Shown: positions 1 through 6,342 of the stretch, one piece after another
How positions within the stretch are numbered: position 1 is the first letter of the stretch
Layout: each line of letters starts with the position of its first letter
Assembly: GCA_009785875.1 (NCBI GenBank)
Contig: WQUF01000217.1
Location: 1-12,486 of the forward strand
DNA: 12,486 bases
DNA from: Oscillospiraceae bacterium
GTDB lineage: Bacteria > Bacillota > Clostridia > Clostridiales > Clostridiaceae
Direction: 5' to 3'
Notes under the pieces: generated by a model
Databases searched by the model: none
What the model was told of the DNA's origin: nothing
What the model saw: only the letters and a program-made list of their open reading frames with translations
Translations under genes and position numbers: made by a program

Positions 1-13
1 CAGAAGAAAGTGA
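1..13 (+). CDS. rplB: Ribosomal protein L2, last codons only (partial)
   Basis: Read in the frame starting at base 2, the window opens with Arg-Arg-Lys followed by a TGA stop at 11-13; base 1 is the end of the previous codon. L2 proteins characteristically end in a short Arg/Lys run, and L2 is the usual gene just upstream of rpsS in the S10 operon. The identification therefore rests on the basic tail plus gene order, not on any domain. L2 binds 23S rRNA near the peptidyl-transferase centre. Confidence 0.7.
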
Positions 14-47
14 TGATTTGTTATAAGAAAGAAAGGAGGATTAAGTT

Positions 48-332
48 TTGAGTAGATCTGTAAAGAAAGGACCATATATAAAAGAATCCTTGTTAAAAAA
101 AATAGAACTGATGAACAGCACAGGTGAAAAAAAAGTCATTAAAACATGGTCGAGAAGTTCAACGATCTTTCCCCAGATGATTGGTCATACTATTGCTATC
201 CATGATGGAAGGAAACATGTACCTGTATATTTAACTGAAGATATGGTTGGACACAAGTTGGGAGAATTAGTTCTAACAAGAACCTATAGAGGGCATTCCA
301 ATAAATCTGAAAAATCAACTGGTAAAAAATAG
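48..332 (+). CDS. rpsS: 30S ribosomal protein S19
   Basis: S19 sits in the head of the small subunit, where it pairs with S13 and contacts 16S rRNA and the A-site finger. The 94-residue protein has the family's usual length. Its hallmarks are the SRSVKKGPY opening, the KTWSRSSTIFPQMIGHTI segment (residues about 32-50), the HDGRKHVPVY strand (about 52-61) and the late conserved block GHKLGELVLTRTYRGH. The start is a TTG, chosen because a strong SD (AAAGGAGGA, 32-40) lies seven bases upstream and the product begins exactly as S19 should. It lies between rplB and rplV, the standard S10-operon order. Confidence 0.97.
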   Translation: MSRSVKKGPYIKESLLKKIELMNSTGEKKVIKTWSRSSTIFPQMIGHTIAIHDGRKHVPVYLTEDMVGHKLGELVLTRTYRGHSNKSEKSTGKK

Positions 333-357
333 GTCGAATTGAAAGGAGGATTTTCTC

Positions 358-717
358 GTGGCGGATAAAGATAAAGAAGTTAAAGAAGTTAGAGCTATTG
401 CAAAGTATATAAGAATGTCACCTAAAAAAGTTGCAATTGTTCTCGATTTAATTAGAAATAAAAGTGTTAAAGAAGCAAAAGCAATCTTAGAGTTTACTAA
501 TAAAGATGCAGTTTACCCTGTTGCGAAACTTTTAAAATCGGCTATTGCAAATGCTGAATATCCTGGCAATGATTTGGATGTAAACAGATTATATGTTAGC
601 GAGACATATGTAGGTCCAGGTCCAATATTGAAGAGAATGCAACCTCATGCTAAGGGGAGAGCGTTTAGAATAAATAAGAGATCAAGCCATATTACTTTGA
701 AAGTAAAAGAAAGATAA
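358..717 (+). CDS. rplV: 50S ribosomal protein L22
   Basis: L22 binds 23S rRNA, and its long beta-hairpin lines the polypeptide exit tunnel. At 119 residues it has normal length. The RYIRMSPKKV-like helix entry (here KYIRMSPKKV, about 17-26), the SAIANAEYPG segment, the hairpin region with GPGPILKRMQPHAKGRA (about 86-102) and the SSHIT ending are all typical. The hairpin tip reads PHAKGRA. The start is GTG, preceded by GAAAGGAGGA (341-350). It sits 25 bases after rpsS and 17 bases before rpsC. The first residues (MADKDKEVKE) are acidic and variable, as is common in Firmicutes L22. Confidence 0.97.
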   Translation: MADKDKEVKEVRAIAKYIRMSPKKVAIVLDLIRNKSVKEAKAILEFTNKDAVYPVAKLLKSAIANAEYPGNDLDVNRLYVSETYVGPGPILKRMQPHAKGRAFRINKRSSHITLKVKER

Positions 718-734
718 AAGAAGGAGGGAACCGA

Positions 735-1409
735 ATGGGTCAAAAGGTACATCCCCATGGCTTAAGAATTGGTGTTATAAAAGATTGGGATGCTAAATGG
801 TATGCAGATAAGAGAAATTTTGCAAATTATTTAGTAGAAGATAATAAAATTAGAAAATATATTAAAAAAACTCATGAGGCAGAAGGTATATCTAGAATTG
901 AAATTGAGAGAGCTTCAAAAAAGATTAGAATAAGTATTCATACAGCAAAGCCAGGAATGGTAATTGGAAAAGGTGGCCAGGGAATCGAAAAGATAAAACT
1001 TGATTTAACAGGTATCATATCTAAAGATAATACTATTTTAATAAATATTATTGAGATAAAGAATGCCGAAATTGATGCCCAGTTAGTAGCGGAAAATATT
1101 GCTGCCCAATTAAAAAAGAGGATATCATTTAGAAGAGCAATGAAGCAAGCTATTCAAAGAACTATGAAAAGCGGGGCAAAAGGTATAAAAACGGCTTGTT
1201 CAGGTAGACTTGGCGGAGCTGAAATTGCAAGATCTGAATATTATCATGAAGGAACAATACCACTTCAAACACTTAGAGCAGACATAGATTATGGATTTGC
1301 TGAGTCTGATACCACTTACGGTAAAATAGGAGTAAAAGTATGGATATATAAAGGAGAAGTTTTACCTACAAAGAAGATCAATGAAAATGTAGGAGCAGTA
1401 TCTAATTAG
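735..1409 (+). CDS. rpsC: 30S ribosomal protein S3
   Basis: S3 forms part of the mRNA entry channel and the ribosomal helicase site of the small-subunit head. The 224-residue protein starts MGQKVHPHGLRIGVIKDW, the family signature (the sixth residue is His where many have Asn). It then has a type-2 KH RNA-binding domain at about 62-106 with the GxxG loop VIGKGG (76-81), and a C-terminal domain containing GRLGGAEIARSE and the GVKVWIYKGE strand. The ATG start follows AAGGAGGG (721-728). It lies between rplV and rplP, in standard order. Confidence 0.98.
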   Translation: MGQKVHPHGLRIGVIKDWDAKWYADKRNFANYLVEDNKIRKYIKKTHEAEGISRIEIERASKKIRISIHTAKPGMVIGKGGQGIEKIKLDLTGIISKDNTILINIIEIKNAEIDAQLVAENIAAQLKKRISFRRAMKQAIQRTMKSGAKGIKTACSGRLGGAEIARSEYYHEGTIPLQTLRADIDYGFAESDTTYGKIGVKVWIYKGEVLPTKKINENVGAVSN

Positions 1410-1425
1410 GGAAGGAGGAATTGTC

Positions 1426-1866
1426 ATGTTGATGCCAAAAAGAGTTAAACGTCGTAAGGTTCAACGAGGAAGAATGAAAGGCAGAGCCACAAGAGGTAAT
1501 TTTATTGCATATGGAGAATATGGGCTTCAAGCTACTGAATGCTGTTGGCTTACAAGTAATCAAATTGAAGCTGCCAGAATTGCTATCAATAGATATATAA
1601 AAAGAGGAGGAAAACTATGGATTAAAGTTTTCCCTGATAAGCCAGTTTCGAAGAAGCCAGCTGAAACTCGTATGGGATCTGGAAAAGGTTCACCTGAATA
1701 CTGGGTAGCAGTTGTTAAACCAGACAGAGTGCTATTTGAGTTAAGTGGTGTACAGGAAGATATTGCAAGGGAAGCCATGAGACTTGCTTCTCATAAACTA
1801 CCCATAAGGTGTAAGTTCATTAAAAAAGAAGTATTAGCAGTAGGTGGTGAAGTTAGTGAAGGCTAG
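1426..1866 (+). CDS. rplP: 50S ribosomal protein L16
   Basis: L16 helps organise the A- and P-site tRNA region of the large subunit. The 146-residue length and the MLMPKRVK start fit the bacterial family. Further hallmarks are GRMKGRATRGNFIAYGEYGLQA (about 15-36), the IEAARIAINRYIKRGGKLWI segment and the flexible conserved loop KPAETRMGSGKGSPEYW (about 77-93) that reaches toward the tRNA. The ATG start follows GAAGGAGGA (1411-1419). The 3' end overlaps the start of rpmC, so translation of the two genes is probably coupled. Confidence 0.97.
   Translation: MLMPKRVKRRKVQRGRMKGRATRGNFIAYGEYGLQATECCWLTSNQIEAARIAINRYIKRGGKLWIKVFPDKPVSKKPAETRMGSGKGSPEYWVAVVKPDRVLFELSGVQEDIAREAMRLASHKLPIRCKFIKKEVLAVGGEVSEG
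1842..1849 (+). promoter_or_regulatory. SD-like AGGTGGTG for rpmC, inside rplP
   Basis: The only purine-rich stretch before rpmC is AGGTGGTG, which lies within the last codons of rplP. It is well placed, about six bases away, for a GTG start at 1856. It cannot serve the two in-frame GTG codons at 1844 and 1847 because it overlaps them. It therefore decides the choice of start for rpmC. Confidence 0.5.
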
Positions 1867-2059
1867 AGATTTAAATACTTTGAGGGGTTCTAATATTAAT
1901 GAGCTCCAAGGAAAGTTAATAGATTTAAAAAGCGAATTGTTTAATTTAAGATTTCAATTAGCCACTGGACAATTGGAGAATCCTATGAGAATTAGAGAAG
2001 TTAAAAAATCAATAGCCCAAGTTAAGACTATCATTAGGCAAAAAGAGATTAGGGCTTAA
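1856..2059 (+). CDS. rpmC: 50S ribosomal protein L29
   Basis: L29 is a small helical-hairpin protein at the exit-tunnel rim, next to L23, where nascent-chain factors dock. From GTG 1856 the product is 67 residues beginning MKARDLN, matching the family's usual MKA-x-E/D-L opening and length. The core motif FNLRFQLATGQLENPMRI is diagnostic, followed by the VKKSIAQVKTIIRQKE helix. In-frame GTGs at 1844 and 1847 would add three or four residues, but they have no SD. With the chosen start it overlaps rplP by 11 bases, suggesting re-initiation by ribosomes finishing rplP. Confidence 0.93.
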   Translation: MKARDLNTLRGSNINELQGKLIDLKSELFNLRFQLATGQLENPMRIREVKKSIAQVKTIIRQKEIRA

Positions 2060-2082
2060 GCTTATATGAAAGGAGACTTATA

Positions 2083-2337
2083 GTGGAAAGAGGAAATAGA
2101 AAAACAAGAATAGGAAAAGTCGTATCTGACAAAATGGAGAAGACAATTGTAGTAGCAGTTGAAACTAGAGTAAGACATTCTTTATATCGTAAAACAATCA
2201 ATAGAACAACGAAATTTAAAGCTCACGATGAAAAAAATGAAGCAAAGATTAATGATAAAGTTTTGATAATGGAAACAAGGCCATTGTCTAAGGATAAAAG
2301 ATGGAGACTTGTTAATATTCTAGAAAAAGCAAAATAA
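2083..2337 (+). CDS. rpsQ: 30S ribosomal protein S17
   Basis: S17 is an OB-fold primary binder of 16S rRNA in the body of the small subunit. The 84-residue protein shows the family signature RKTRIGKVVSDKMEKTIVV (about 6-24), then VETRVRHSLYRKTINRTTKF with the conserved HDE (residues about 48-50), and the late ETRPLSKDKRWRLV block. The start is GTG, with AAAGGAG (2069-2075) upstream. It follows rpmC by 23 bases and closes the S10-type set before rplN. Confidence 0.97.
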   Translation: MERGNRKTRIGKVVSDKMEKTIVVAVETRVRHSLYRKTINRTTKFKAHDEKNEAKINDKVLIMETRPLSKDKRWRLVNILEKAK

Positions 2338-2359
2338 TGATGCCAAAGGAGGTTTATCC

Positions 2360-2728
2360 ATGATACAGGAATTATCAAGATTAAAAGTAGCAGATAATTC
2401 GGGTGCTAAAGAGATTATGTGCATCAGGGTTTTAGGTGGATCTAAAAGACGATATGGTAATATTGGTGATATCATAGTTGCTAGCGTTAAAAATGCAACG
2501 CCAGGTGGGGTTGTTAAAAAAGGAGAAGTGGTTAGAGCAGTTATTGTTAGATCAGTAAAAGGGCTTAGAAGAAGCGATGGATCATATATAAGATTTGATG
2601 AAAATGCTGCTGTAATTATTAAAGATGATAAGCAACCGAGAGGTACACGTATTTTTGGACCTGTTGCAAGAGAATTAAGAGAAAAAGATTTTACTAAAAT
2701 ATTATCATTAGCTCCAGAAGTTTTATGA
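2360..2728 (+). CDS. rplN: 50S ribosomal protein L14
   Basis: L14 is a beta-barrel protein at the subunit interface that contacts L19 and forms bridges to 16S rRNA. It has 122 residues, exactly the usual bacterial length, and is strongly conserved: MIQ start, LKVADNSGAKEIMCIRVLGG (about 8-27), GDIIVASVKNATPGG, DENAAVIIKD and GTRIFGPVARELR near the C-terminus. The ATG start follows AAAGGAGG (2345-2352). It is the first gene of the spc-type block. Confidence 0.98.
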   Translation: MIQELSRLKVADNSGAKEIMCIRVLGGSKRRYGNIGDIIVASVKNATPGGVVKKGEVVRAVIVRSVKGLRRSDGSYIRFDENAAVIIKDDKQPRGTRIFGPVARELREKDFTKILSLAPEVL

Positions 2729-2743
2729 TTAGGAGGTATTTTA

Positions 2744-3055
2744 ATGAAAGTGCATGTGAAAAAAAGCGATACTGTTTTAGTAATTAATGGTAAAGATAAA
2801 AATAAGACAGGTGAAGTACTTGTAGTAAACCCTAAAGAAGGAAAACTAATAGTTAGAGGTATTAACTTAGTATCAAAACATCAAAAGCCAACAAAGAAAA
2901 ATAAAAGTGGAGCTATAGTTAAAAAAGAAGCTCCAATATATAGTTCTAAAGTGATGTTATTCTGTAATAAATGTAAAAAACCAACAAGGATAAGTCATAA
3001 AATTGAAGATGGCAAGAAATTAAGAGTATGTAAGCATTGTGGTGTAGCTCTTTAA
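2744..3055 (+). CDS. rplX: 50S ribosomal protein L24, zinc-ribbon form
   Basis: L24 is an assembly initiator that binds the 5' part of 23S rRNA near the tunnel exit. Of its 103 residues, 1-60 hold the KOW region (VINGKDKNKTGEVLVVNPKEG) and the conserved GINLVSKHQKP segment. The C-terminus carries two Cys pairs, C74-x2-C77 and C96-x2-C99, around KPTRISHKIEDGKKLRV; four Cys in this layout form a zinc ribbon, known from some bacterial L24s such as Thermus. Bacillus-type L24 lacks these Cys. The ATG start follows AGGAGGT (2731-2737). The stop lies 19 bases before the rplE ATG. Confidence 0.97.
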   Translation: MKVHVKKSDTVLVINGKDKNKTGEVLVVNPKEGKLIVRGINLVSKHQKPTKKNKSGAIVKKEAPIYSSKVMLFCNKCKKPTRISHKIEDGKKLRVCKHCGVAL

Positions 3056-3061
3056 AATGAA

Positions 3062-3068
3062 GGGAGGA
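3062..3068 (+). promoter_or_regulatory. rplE: SD fixing the rplE start
   Basis: GGGAGGA lies six bases before the ATG at 3075. An in-frame ATG at 3057 has no SD of its own, and the SD would fall inside the extended reading frame. L5 proteins begin MTRLxEKY, which agrees with initiation at 3075. Confidence 0.8.
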
Positions 3069-3074
3069 AAAACT

Positions 3075-3611
3075 ATGACTAGGCTTCAGGAAAAATATGA
3101 GAAAGAGGTCATTCCATCTATGATGAAGAAGTTTTCTTATAAGAATGTGATGGAAGTGCCAAAGATAGATAAAATTGTCTTAAATATGGGTGTTGGAGAT
3201 GCCAAGGATAACGCAAAAAATTTAGAATCAGCTGTAAATGATATGGCTATTATAGCTGGGCAAAAGCCTGTGGTAACAAAGGCAAAGAAGTCAATTGCAA
3301 ATTTTAAGTTGAGAGCTGGAATGTCCATAGGATGTAAAGTTACCCTTAGAAAATCCAATATGTATGAATTTGCTGATAAATTGATGAGCATTGCTCTTCC
3401 AAGAGTTAGAGATTTTAGGGGTGTATCCGATAGGTCCTTCGACGGTAGAGGAAATTTTTCTTTAGGAATAAAGGAACAATTAATTTTCCCTGAAATAGAA
3501 TATGATAAGATAGATAAGATAAGAGGACTCGATATTGTTTTTGTTACTACTGCTAAAACAGATGAAGAAGCAAAAGAACTTTTAAAATCATTAGGAATGC
3601 CTTTTGTTTAA
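3075..3611 (+). CDS. rplE: 50S ribosomal protein L5
   Basis: L5 binds 5S rRNA in the central protuberance and touches P-site tRNA. From ATG 3075 it is 178 residues, the expected length, beginning MTRLQEKYEKEV. Signature blocks are KIVLNMGVGDAKDN (about 36-49), GQKPVVTKAKKSIANFKLR (about 69-87), the GCKVTLR strand, LPRVRDFRG and the FSLGIKEQLIFPEIEYD loop, ending LLKSLGMPF. An upstream in-frame ATG (3057) would add six residues, but it precedes the SD and is disfavoured. It follows rplX directly and is followed 15 bases later by rpsN. Confidence 0.97.
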   Translation: MTRLQEKYEKEVIPSMMKKFSYKNVMEVPKIDKIVLNMGVGDAKDNAKNLESAVNDMAIIAGQKPVVTKAKKSIANFKLRAGMSIGCKVTLRKSNMYEFADKLMSIALPRVRDFRGVSDRSFDGRGNFSLGIKEQLIFPEIEYDKIDKIRGLDIVFVTTAKTDEEAKELLKSLGMPFV

Positions 3612-3626
3612 TAGAGGAGGGATATT

Positions 3627-3812
3627 GTGGCAAGGAAAGCTTTAATAGAGAAATGGAAAAGGGAACCTAAATATTCAACAAGAGCTTATTCAAGATGTAG
3701 AATTTGTGGAAGACCTCATGCAGTTTTTCAAAAGTATGGGATATGTAGAATTTGTTTTAGAGAATTAGCTTATAAAGGTGAGATACCAGGATGTAAAAAA
3801 TCAAGTTGGTAG
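3627..3812 (+). CDS. rpsN: 30S ribosomal protein S14, zinc-binding type
   Basis: S14 is a late-assembling protein of the small-subunit head next to S3 and S10. This is the short 61-residue zinc form, typical of many Gram-positive bacteria, not the roughly 100-residue form of E. coli. The four ligands are visible as C24-x2-C27 and C40-x2-C43, spanning CRICGRPHAVFQKYGICRIC, and the protein ends GCKKSSW. The start is GTG after AGAGGAGGG (3613-3621). It sits between rplE and rpsH as usual. Confidence 0.98.
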   Translation: MARKALIEKWKREPKYSTRAYSRCRICGRPHAVFQKYGICRICFRELAYKGEIPGCKKSSW

Positions 3813-3841
3813 AAGCGTGATAATGAAAGGAGGCACAATAA

Positions 3842-4240
3842 ATGGTTATTACAGATCCAATTGCAGATCTACTTACGCGTATTAGAAATGCCAATATTGT
3901 TAAGCATGAAGTATTGGATGTACCTTCATCAAATTTAAAGAAGGCTATAGTGAATATCCTTGTGAGAGAAGGATATTTAAAAAGCGTTGAAGAATATGAA
4001 GATAGTTCAATTAATATGTTAAGAATAACTATGAAGTATGGTCAAAATAAAACAAGAATAATTACTGGGCTTAAGAGGATTTCTAAGCCAGGTTTGAAGG
4101 TTTATTGTAAAAGGGATGAGATTCCAAGAGTATTAAATGGACTAGGAATAGCTATATTATCTACATCTAAAGGTATTTTTACAGATAAAGAAGCGAGAAA
4201 TTCAGGTGTTGGTGGAGAGGTACTCTGCTACGTTTGGTAG
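3842..4240 (+). CDS. rpsH: 30S ribosomal protein S8
   Basis: S8 is a primary binder of 16S rRNA helix 21 in the platform of the small subunit. It has 132 residues, the usual length. It opens with DPIADLLTRIRNANIVKH (residues about 5-22) and contains the YGQNKTRIITGLKRISKPG segment. The C-terminal signature is ILSTSKGIFTDKEAR followed by GVGGEVLCYVW, the RNA-contact region of the family. The ATG start follows AAAGGAGG (3826-3833). In E. coli S8 represses its own spc operon; I see no comparable operator here and do not claim one. Confidence 0.98.
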   Translation: MVITDPIADLLTRIRNANIVKHEVLDVPSSNLKKAIVNILVREGYLKSVEEYEDSSINMLRITMKYGQNKTRIITGLKRISKPGLKVYCKRDEIPRVLNGLGIAILSTSKGIFTDKEARNSGVGGEVLCYVW

Positions 4241-4245
4241 AGCTA

Positions 4246-4253
4246 AAAGGAGG
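4246..4253 (+). promoter_or_regulatory. rplF: SD fixing the rplF start
   Basis: AAAGGAGG ends eight bases before ATG 4262. A longer frame could open at GTG 4253, but that codon overlaps the SD itself. L6 proteins begin MSRIGKxP, as predicted from 4262. Confidence 0.8.
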
Positions 4254-4261
4254 TGCAATGG

Positions 4262-4801
4262 ATGTCTAGAATTGGTAAACTCCCAATAAATGTTCCATCT
4301 GGAGTTGATATTAAAATTGATAATAACTTAGTTATTGTTAAAGGTCCTAAGGGAGAAATGAAAAGACAATTTGATAGCAAATTTAAAATTGAATTAGAAG
4401 ATTCAAAAATAAAAGTATCAAAGATTAGTGATACTAAAGAGTCTGGTTCATTGTATGGTTTAACAAGAACTTTAATTAATAATATGGTTTTAGGTGTAAC
4501 TGAAGGGTTTAAGAAAATACTTATACTGGAAGGAGTTGGCTATAGAGCTCAACTGCAAGGGAAAAAGCTTGTTATTTCACTTGGATATTCTCACCCTGTT
4601 GAAATACACCCTGTAGAAGGTATTACCTTTGAGCTTCCAACTGCAAGTCAAATTGTTGTAAATGGAACAGATAAGGATTTAGTCGGGCAGGTAGCAGCAA
4701 ATATAAGAGCTTGGAGAGTGCCTGAACCATATAAGGGTAAGGGGATAAGATACTCAAATGAACATATTAGACGCAAAGAGGGAAAGACAGGTAAAAAATA
4801 G
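4262..4801 (+). CDS. rplF: 50S ribosomal protein L6
   Basis: L6 lies near the sarcin-ricin loop and the factor-binding site of the large subunit. From ATG 4262 it is 179 residues, the standard length. It has two related alpha/beta domains: the first opens MSRIGKLPINVPSGVDI with VKGPKGEM (about 27-34), and the second has LEGVGYRAQLQGKKLVISLGYSHP (about 94-117). It ends with the conserved block EPYKGKGIRY and RRKEGKTGKK. It follows rpsH by 21 bases and precedes rplR. Confidence 0.98.
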   Translation: MSRIGKLPINVPSGVDIKIDNNLVIVKGPKGEMKRQFDSKFKIELEDSKIKVSKISDTKESGSLYGLTRTLINNMVLGVTEGFKKILILEGVGYRAQLQGKKLVISLGYSHPVEIHPVEGITFELPTASQIVVNGTDKDLVGQVAANIRAWRVPEPYKGKGIRYSNEHIRRKEGKTGKK

Positions 4802-4804
4802 ATA

Positions 4805-4812
4805 GAAAGGAG
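4805..4812 (+). promoter_or_regulatory. rplR: SD fixing the rplR start
   Basis: GAAAGGAG lies eight bases before ATG 4821. An in-frame GTG at 4812 overlaps the SD and would add only three residues, so 4821 is the better start. Confidence 0.75.
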
Positions 4813-4820
4813 TGCTATTT

Positions 4821-5180
4821 ATGGTAAAAAAGGAAAGTAAAAATGAAAACAGAGAAAGACGCCATAATAGGATTAGGAAGAATATTTCTGGCACTAATGA
4901 GAGACCACGTTTATCAGTTTTTAGAAGCAATAAAAATATTTATGCTCAAATAATCGATGATACTAAGGGGATTACTATTGTTGCAGCATCTACTAAAACA
5001 AAAGGTTTTGATGGACCTCACGGCAATAAAGAAGCTGCAAAAAAAATTGGTGAAGAGATTGCCAGAAAAGCACTTGATAAAGGTATCAGTAAAGTAGTAT
5101 TTGATAGAGGTGGATATATCTATCACGGAAGAGTAAAGGAACTAGCAGAAGGAGCGAGAGAGGTCGGATTGCAATTCTAA
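4821..5180 (+). CDS. rplR: 50S ribosomal protein L18
   Basis: L18 binds 5S rRNA together with L5 in the central protuberance. From ATG 4821 the protein is 119 residues, the usual length. The basic N-terminus (RERRHNRIRKNISGT) leads into RPRLSVFRSNKNIYAQIIDD (about 30-49), the core RNA-binding strand of the family. The C-terminal half has AAKKIGEEIARKA and the conserved FDRGGYIYHGRVKELAEGAREVGLQF ending. It precedes rpsE, with 18 bases between the stop and the start of rpsE. Confidence 0.98.
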   Translation: MVKKESKNENRERRHNRIRKNISGTNERPRLSVFRSNKNIYAQIIDDTKGITIVAASTKTKGFDGPHGNKEAAKKIGEEIARKALDKGISKVVFDRGGYIYHGRVKELAEGAREVGLQF

Positions 5181-5198
5181 AAAAAGGAGGGGAAATAT

Positions 5199-5696
5199 TT
5201 GAGAATAGATGCTAGTGCTTTAAATTTAAAGGAAAAGGTTGTTAATATAAACAGAGTTACAAAAGTTGTAAAAGGTGGAAGAAATTTTAGATTTAGTGCT
5301 CTTGTTGTTGTTGGCGATGAAAATGGTTATGTTGGGGTTGGAATTGGAAAATCCATTGAAATACCTGAGGCTATAAGAAAAGGCATCGATGATGCTAAGA
5401 AAAATTTAGTTAAAGTTCCTATAGTCGAAACTTCTGTACCACATGATATTACAGGGGTATTTGGTAAAGGTAAAATTTATATCATGTCAGCACTTGAAGG
5501 TACAGGAGTAATTGCCGGAGGACCTGCTAGAGCAGTTTTAGAACTTGCTGGATATAAAAATGTCAGAGCAAAGTCGCTTGGATCTCATAATCCAAGAAAT
5601 ATGGTAAATGCTACAATTAATGGTCTTTCTAGATTGAGAACAGTGGATGAAATAGCTGAACTTAGAGGTAAGACTGTGGATGAAATATTAGGTTAG
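5199..5696 (+). CDS. rpsE: 30S ribosomal protein S5
   Basis: S5 lies at the mRNA entry side of the small subunit and affects decoding accuracy. The 165-residue protein has an N-terminal double-stranded-RNA-binding-like domain with VVKGGRNFRFSALVVVGD (about 23-40; the region where spectinomycin-resistance changes map in the family) and GYVGVGIGKSIEIPEAIRKG. The C-terminal domain contains GTGVIAGGPARAVLELAG and NPRNMVNATINGL. The start is a TTG after AAAAAGGAGGGG (5181-5192). The stop codon TAG (5694-5696) overlaps the SD of rpmD. Confidence 0.98.
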   Translation: MRIDASALNLKEKVVNINRVTKVVKGGRNFRFSALVVVGDENGYVGVGIGKSIEIPEAIRKGIDDAKKNLVKVPIVETSVPHDITGVFGKGKIYIMSALEGTGVIAGGPARAVLELAGYKNVRAKSLGSHNPRNMVNATINGLSRLRTVDEIAELRGKTVDEILG

Positions 5697-5707
5697 GAGA
5701 GAGTCTT

Positions 5708-5887
5708 ATGGCTAGATTAAAGGTTACTCTTAAGAAAAGTCCTATTGGTGCAAAAAAAGATCATATCGCTACTGTTCACGCTTTAGGACTAAGAAAAATT
5801 GGAAAATCTATTGAATGTGATGATATCCCTCAAATGAGAGGTATGATTAAAAAAATTGAATATTTATTAAGCGTGGAAGAAATTTAA
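5708..5887 (+). CDS. rpmD: 50S ribosomal protein L30
   Basis: This 59-residue reading frame fills the gap between rpsE and rplO and encodes L30, a small 23S rRNA-binding protein of the large subunit. The product begins MARLKVTLKKSPIGAKKDH and continues with TVHALGLRKIGKSIE and the PQMRGMIKKIEYLL helix, which matches the family's KSPIG, LGLRKI and RGMI-K signatures. The ATG follows TAGGAGAG (5694-5701), so its SD includes the rpsE stop codon and coupling with rpsE is likely. Length and position are typical. Confidence 0.96.
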   Translation: MARLKVTLKKSPIGAKKDHIATVHALGLRKIGKSIECDDIPQMRGMIKKIEYLLSVEEI

Positions 5888-5901
5888 TAGGGAGGTGTAA
5901 A

Positions 5902-6342
5902 ATGAAACTTCATGAATTAAGACCTCCAGAAGGCTCCAGATCTCGCCCTAAAAGAGTTGGGAGAGGAACTGGGTCAGGAATCGGCAAGACATCTGGCAGA
6001 GGTCAAAAAGGTCAAAAATCAAGAAGTGGTGGGGGTGTCAGACCTGGGTTTGAAGGTGGACAGATGCCACTTATGAGAAGAATTCCAAAAAGAGGTTTCA
6101 CTAATATTTTTTCGAAGAGCTATACAGAAGTAAATGTTGAAAAATTGAATGATTTTGAAGATGGGACGGTCGTAACTGAAGAACTACTTAAGAATAATGG
6201 TATAATTGGAAAAGTACAATATGGAATTAAAATATTAGGTAACGGAGATTTAAATAAAAAACTAACAGTTAGAGCATCAAAGTTCTCTAAATCAGCACAG
6301 GAGAAAATTGAAGCAGCTGGAGGTAAAGTTGAGGTGATTTAA
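5902..6342 (+). CDS. rplO: 50S ribosomal protein L15
   Basis: L15 is a late-assembly 23S rRNA-binding protein. It has 146 residues. The long, unstructured, Gly/Arg/Lys-rich N-terminal tail is visible (MKLHELRPPEGSRSRPKR, then GRGTGSGIGKTSGRGQKGQ and GGGVRPGFEGGQMPL, about 20-57), followed by RIPKRGFTN and the globular domain ending in AAGGKVEVI. The ATG start follows GGGAGGTG (5890-5897). Its TAA stop is immediately followed by the TTG start of secY. Confidence 0.98.
   Translation: MKLHELRPPEGSRSRPKRVGRGTGSGIGKTSGRGQKGQKSRSGGGVRPGFEGGQMPLMRRIPKRGFTNIFSKSYTEVNVEKLNDFEDGTVVTEELLKNNGIIGKVQYGIKILGNGDLNKKLTVRASKFSKSAQEKIEAAGGKVEVI
6331..6337 (+). promoter_or_regulatory. secY: SD for secY inside the end of rplO
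   Basis: GAGGTGA, within the last codons of rplO, lies five bases before TTG 6343 and matches the 16S rRNA anti-SD well. It supports TTG 6343 over the in-frame ATG 6355, which has no SD of its own. Confidence 0.6.

Noticed and set aside
1601..1625. A strong SD (AAAGAGGAGG) followed by ATG GAT TAA inside rplP, out of frame with it
   Set aside because: The purine run encodes the conserved Lys-Arg-Gly-Gly-Lys of L16, and the frame is only two codons long. It is best explained as a by-product of protein conservation.
1560..1778. Minus-strand open frame opposite rplP, and similar ones opposite rplE, rplR, secY, the KOW gene, rpsM, rpsD and rpoA
   Set aside because: They lie wholly or almost wholly within well-identified plus-strand genes, have no family resemblance and no sensible ribosome-binding context. 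They are shadow frames.
3057..3074. Longer N-terminus for rplE from ATG 3057 (likewise rplF from GTG 4253 and rplR from GTG 4812)
   Set aside because: In each case the strong SD lies inside or overlaps the extension, and the family N-terminus begins at the downstream ATG.
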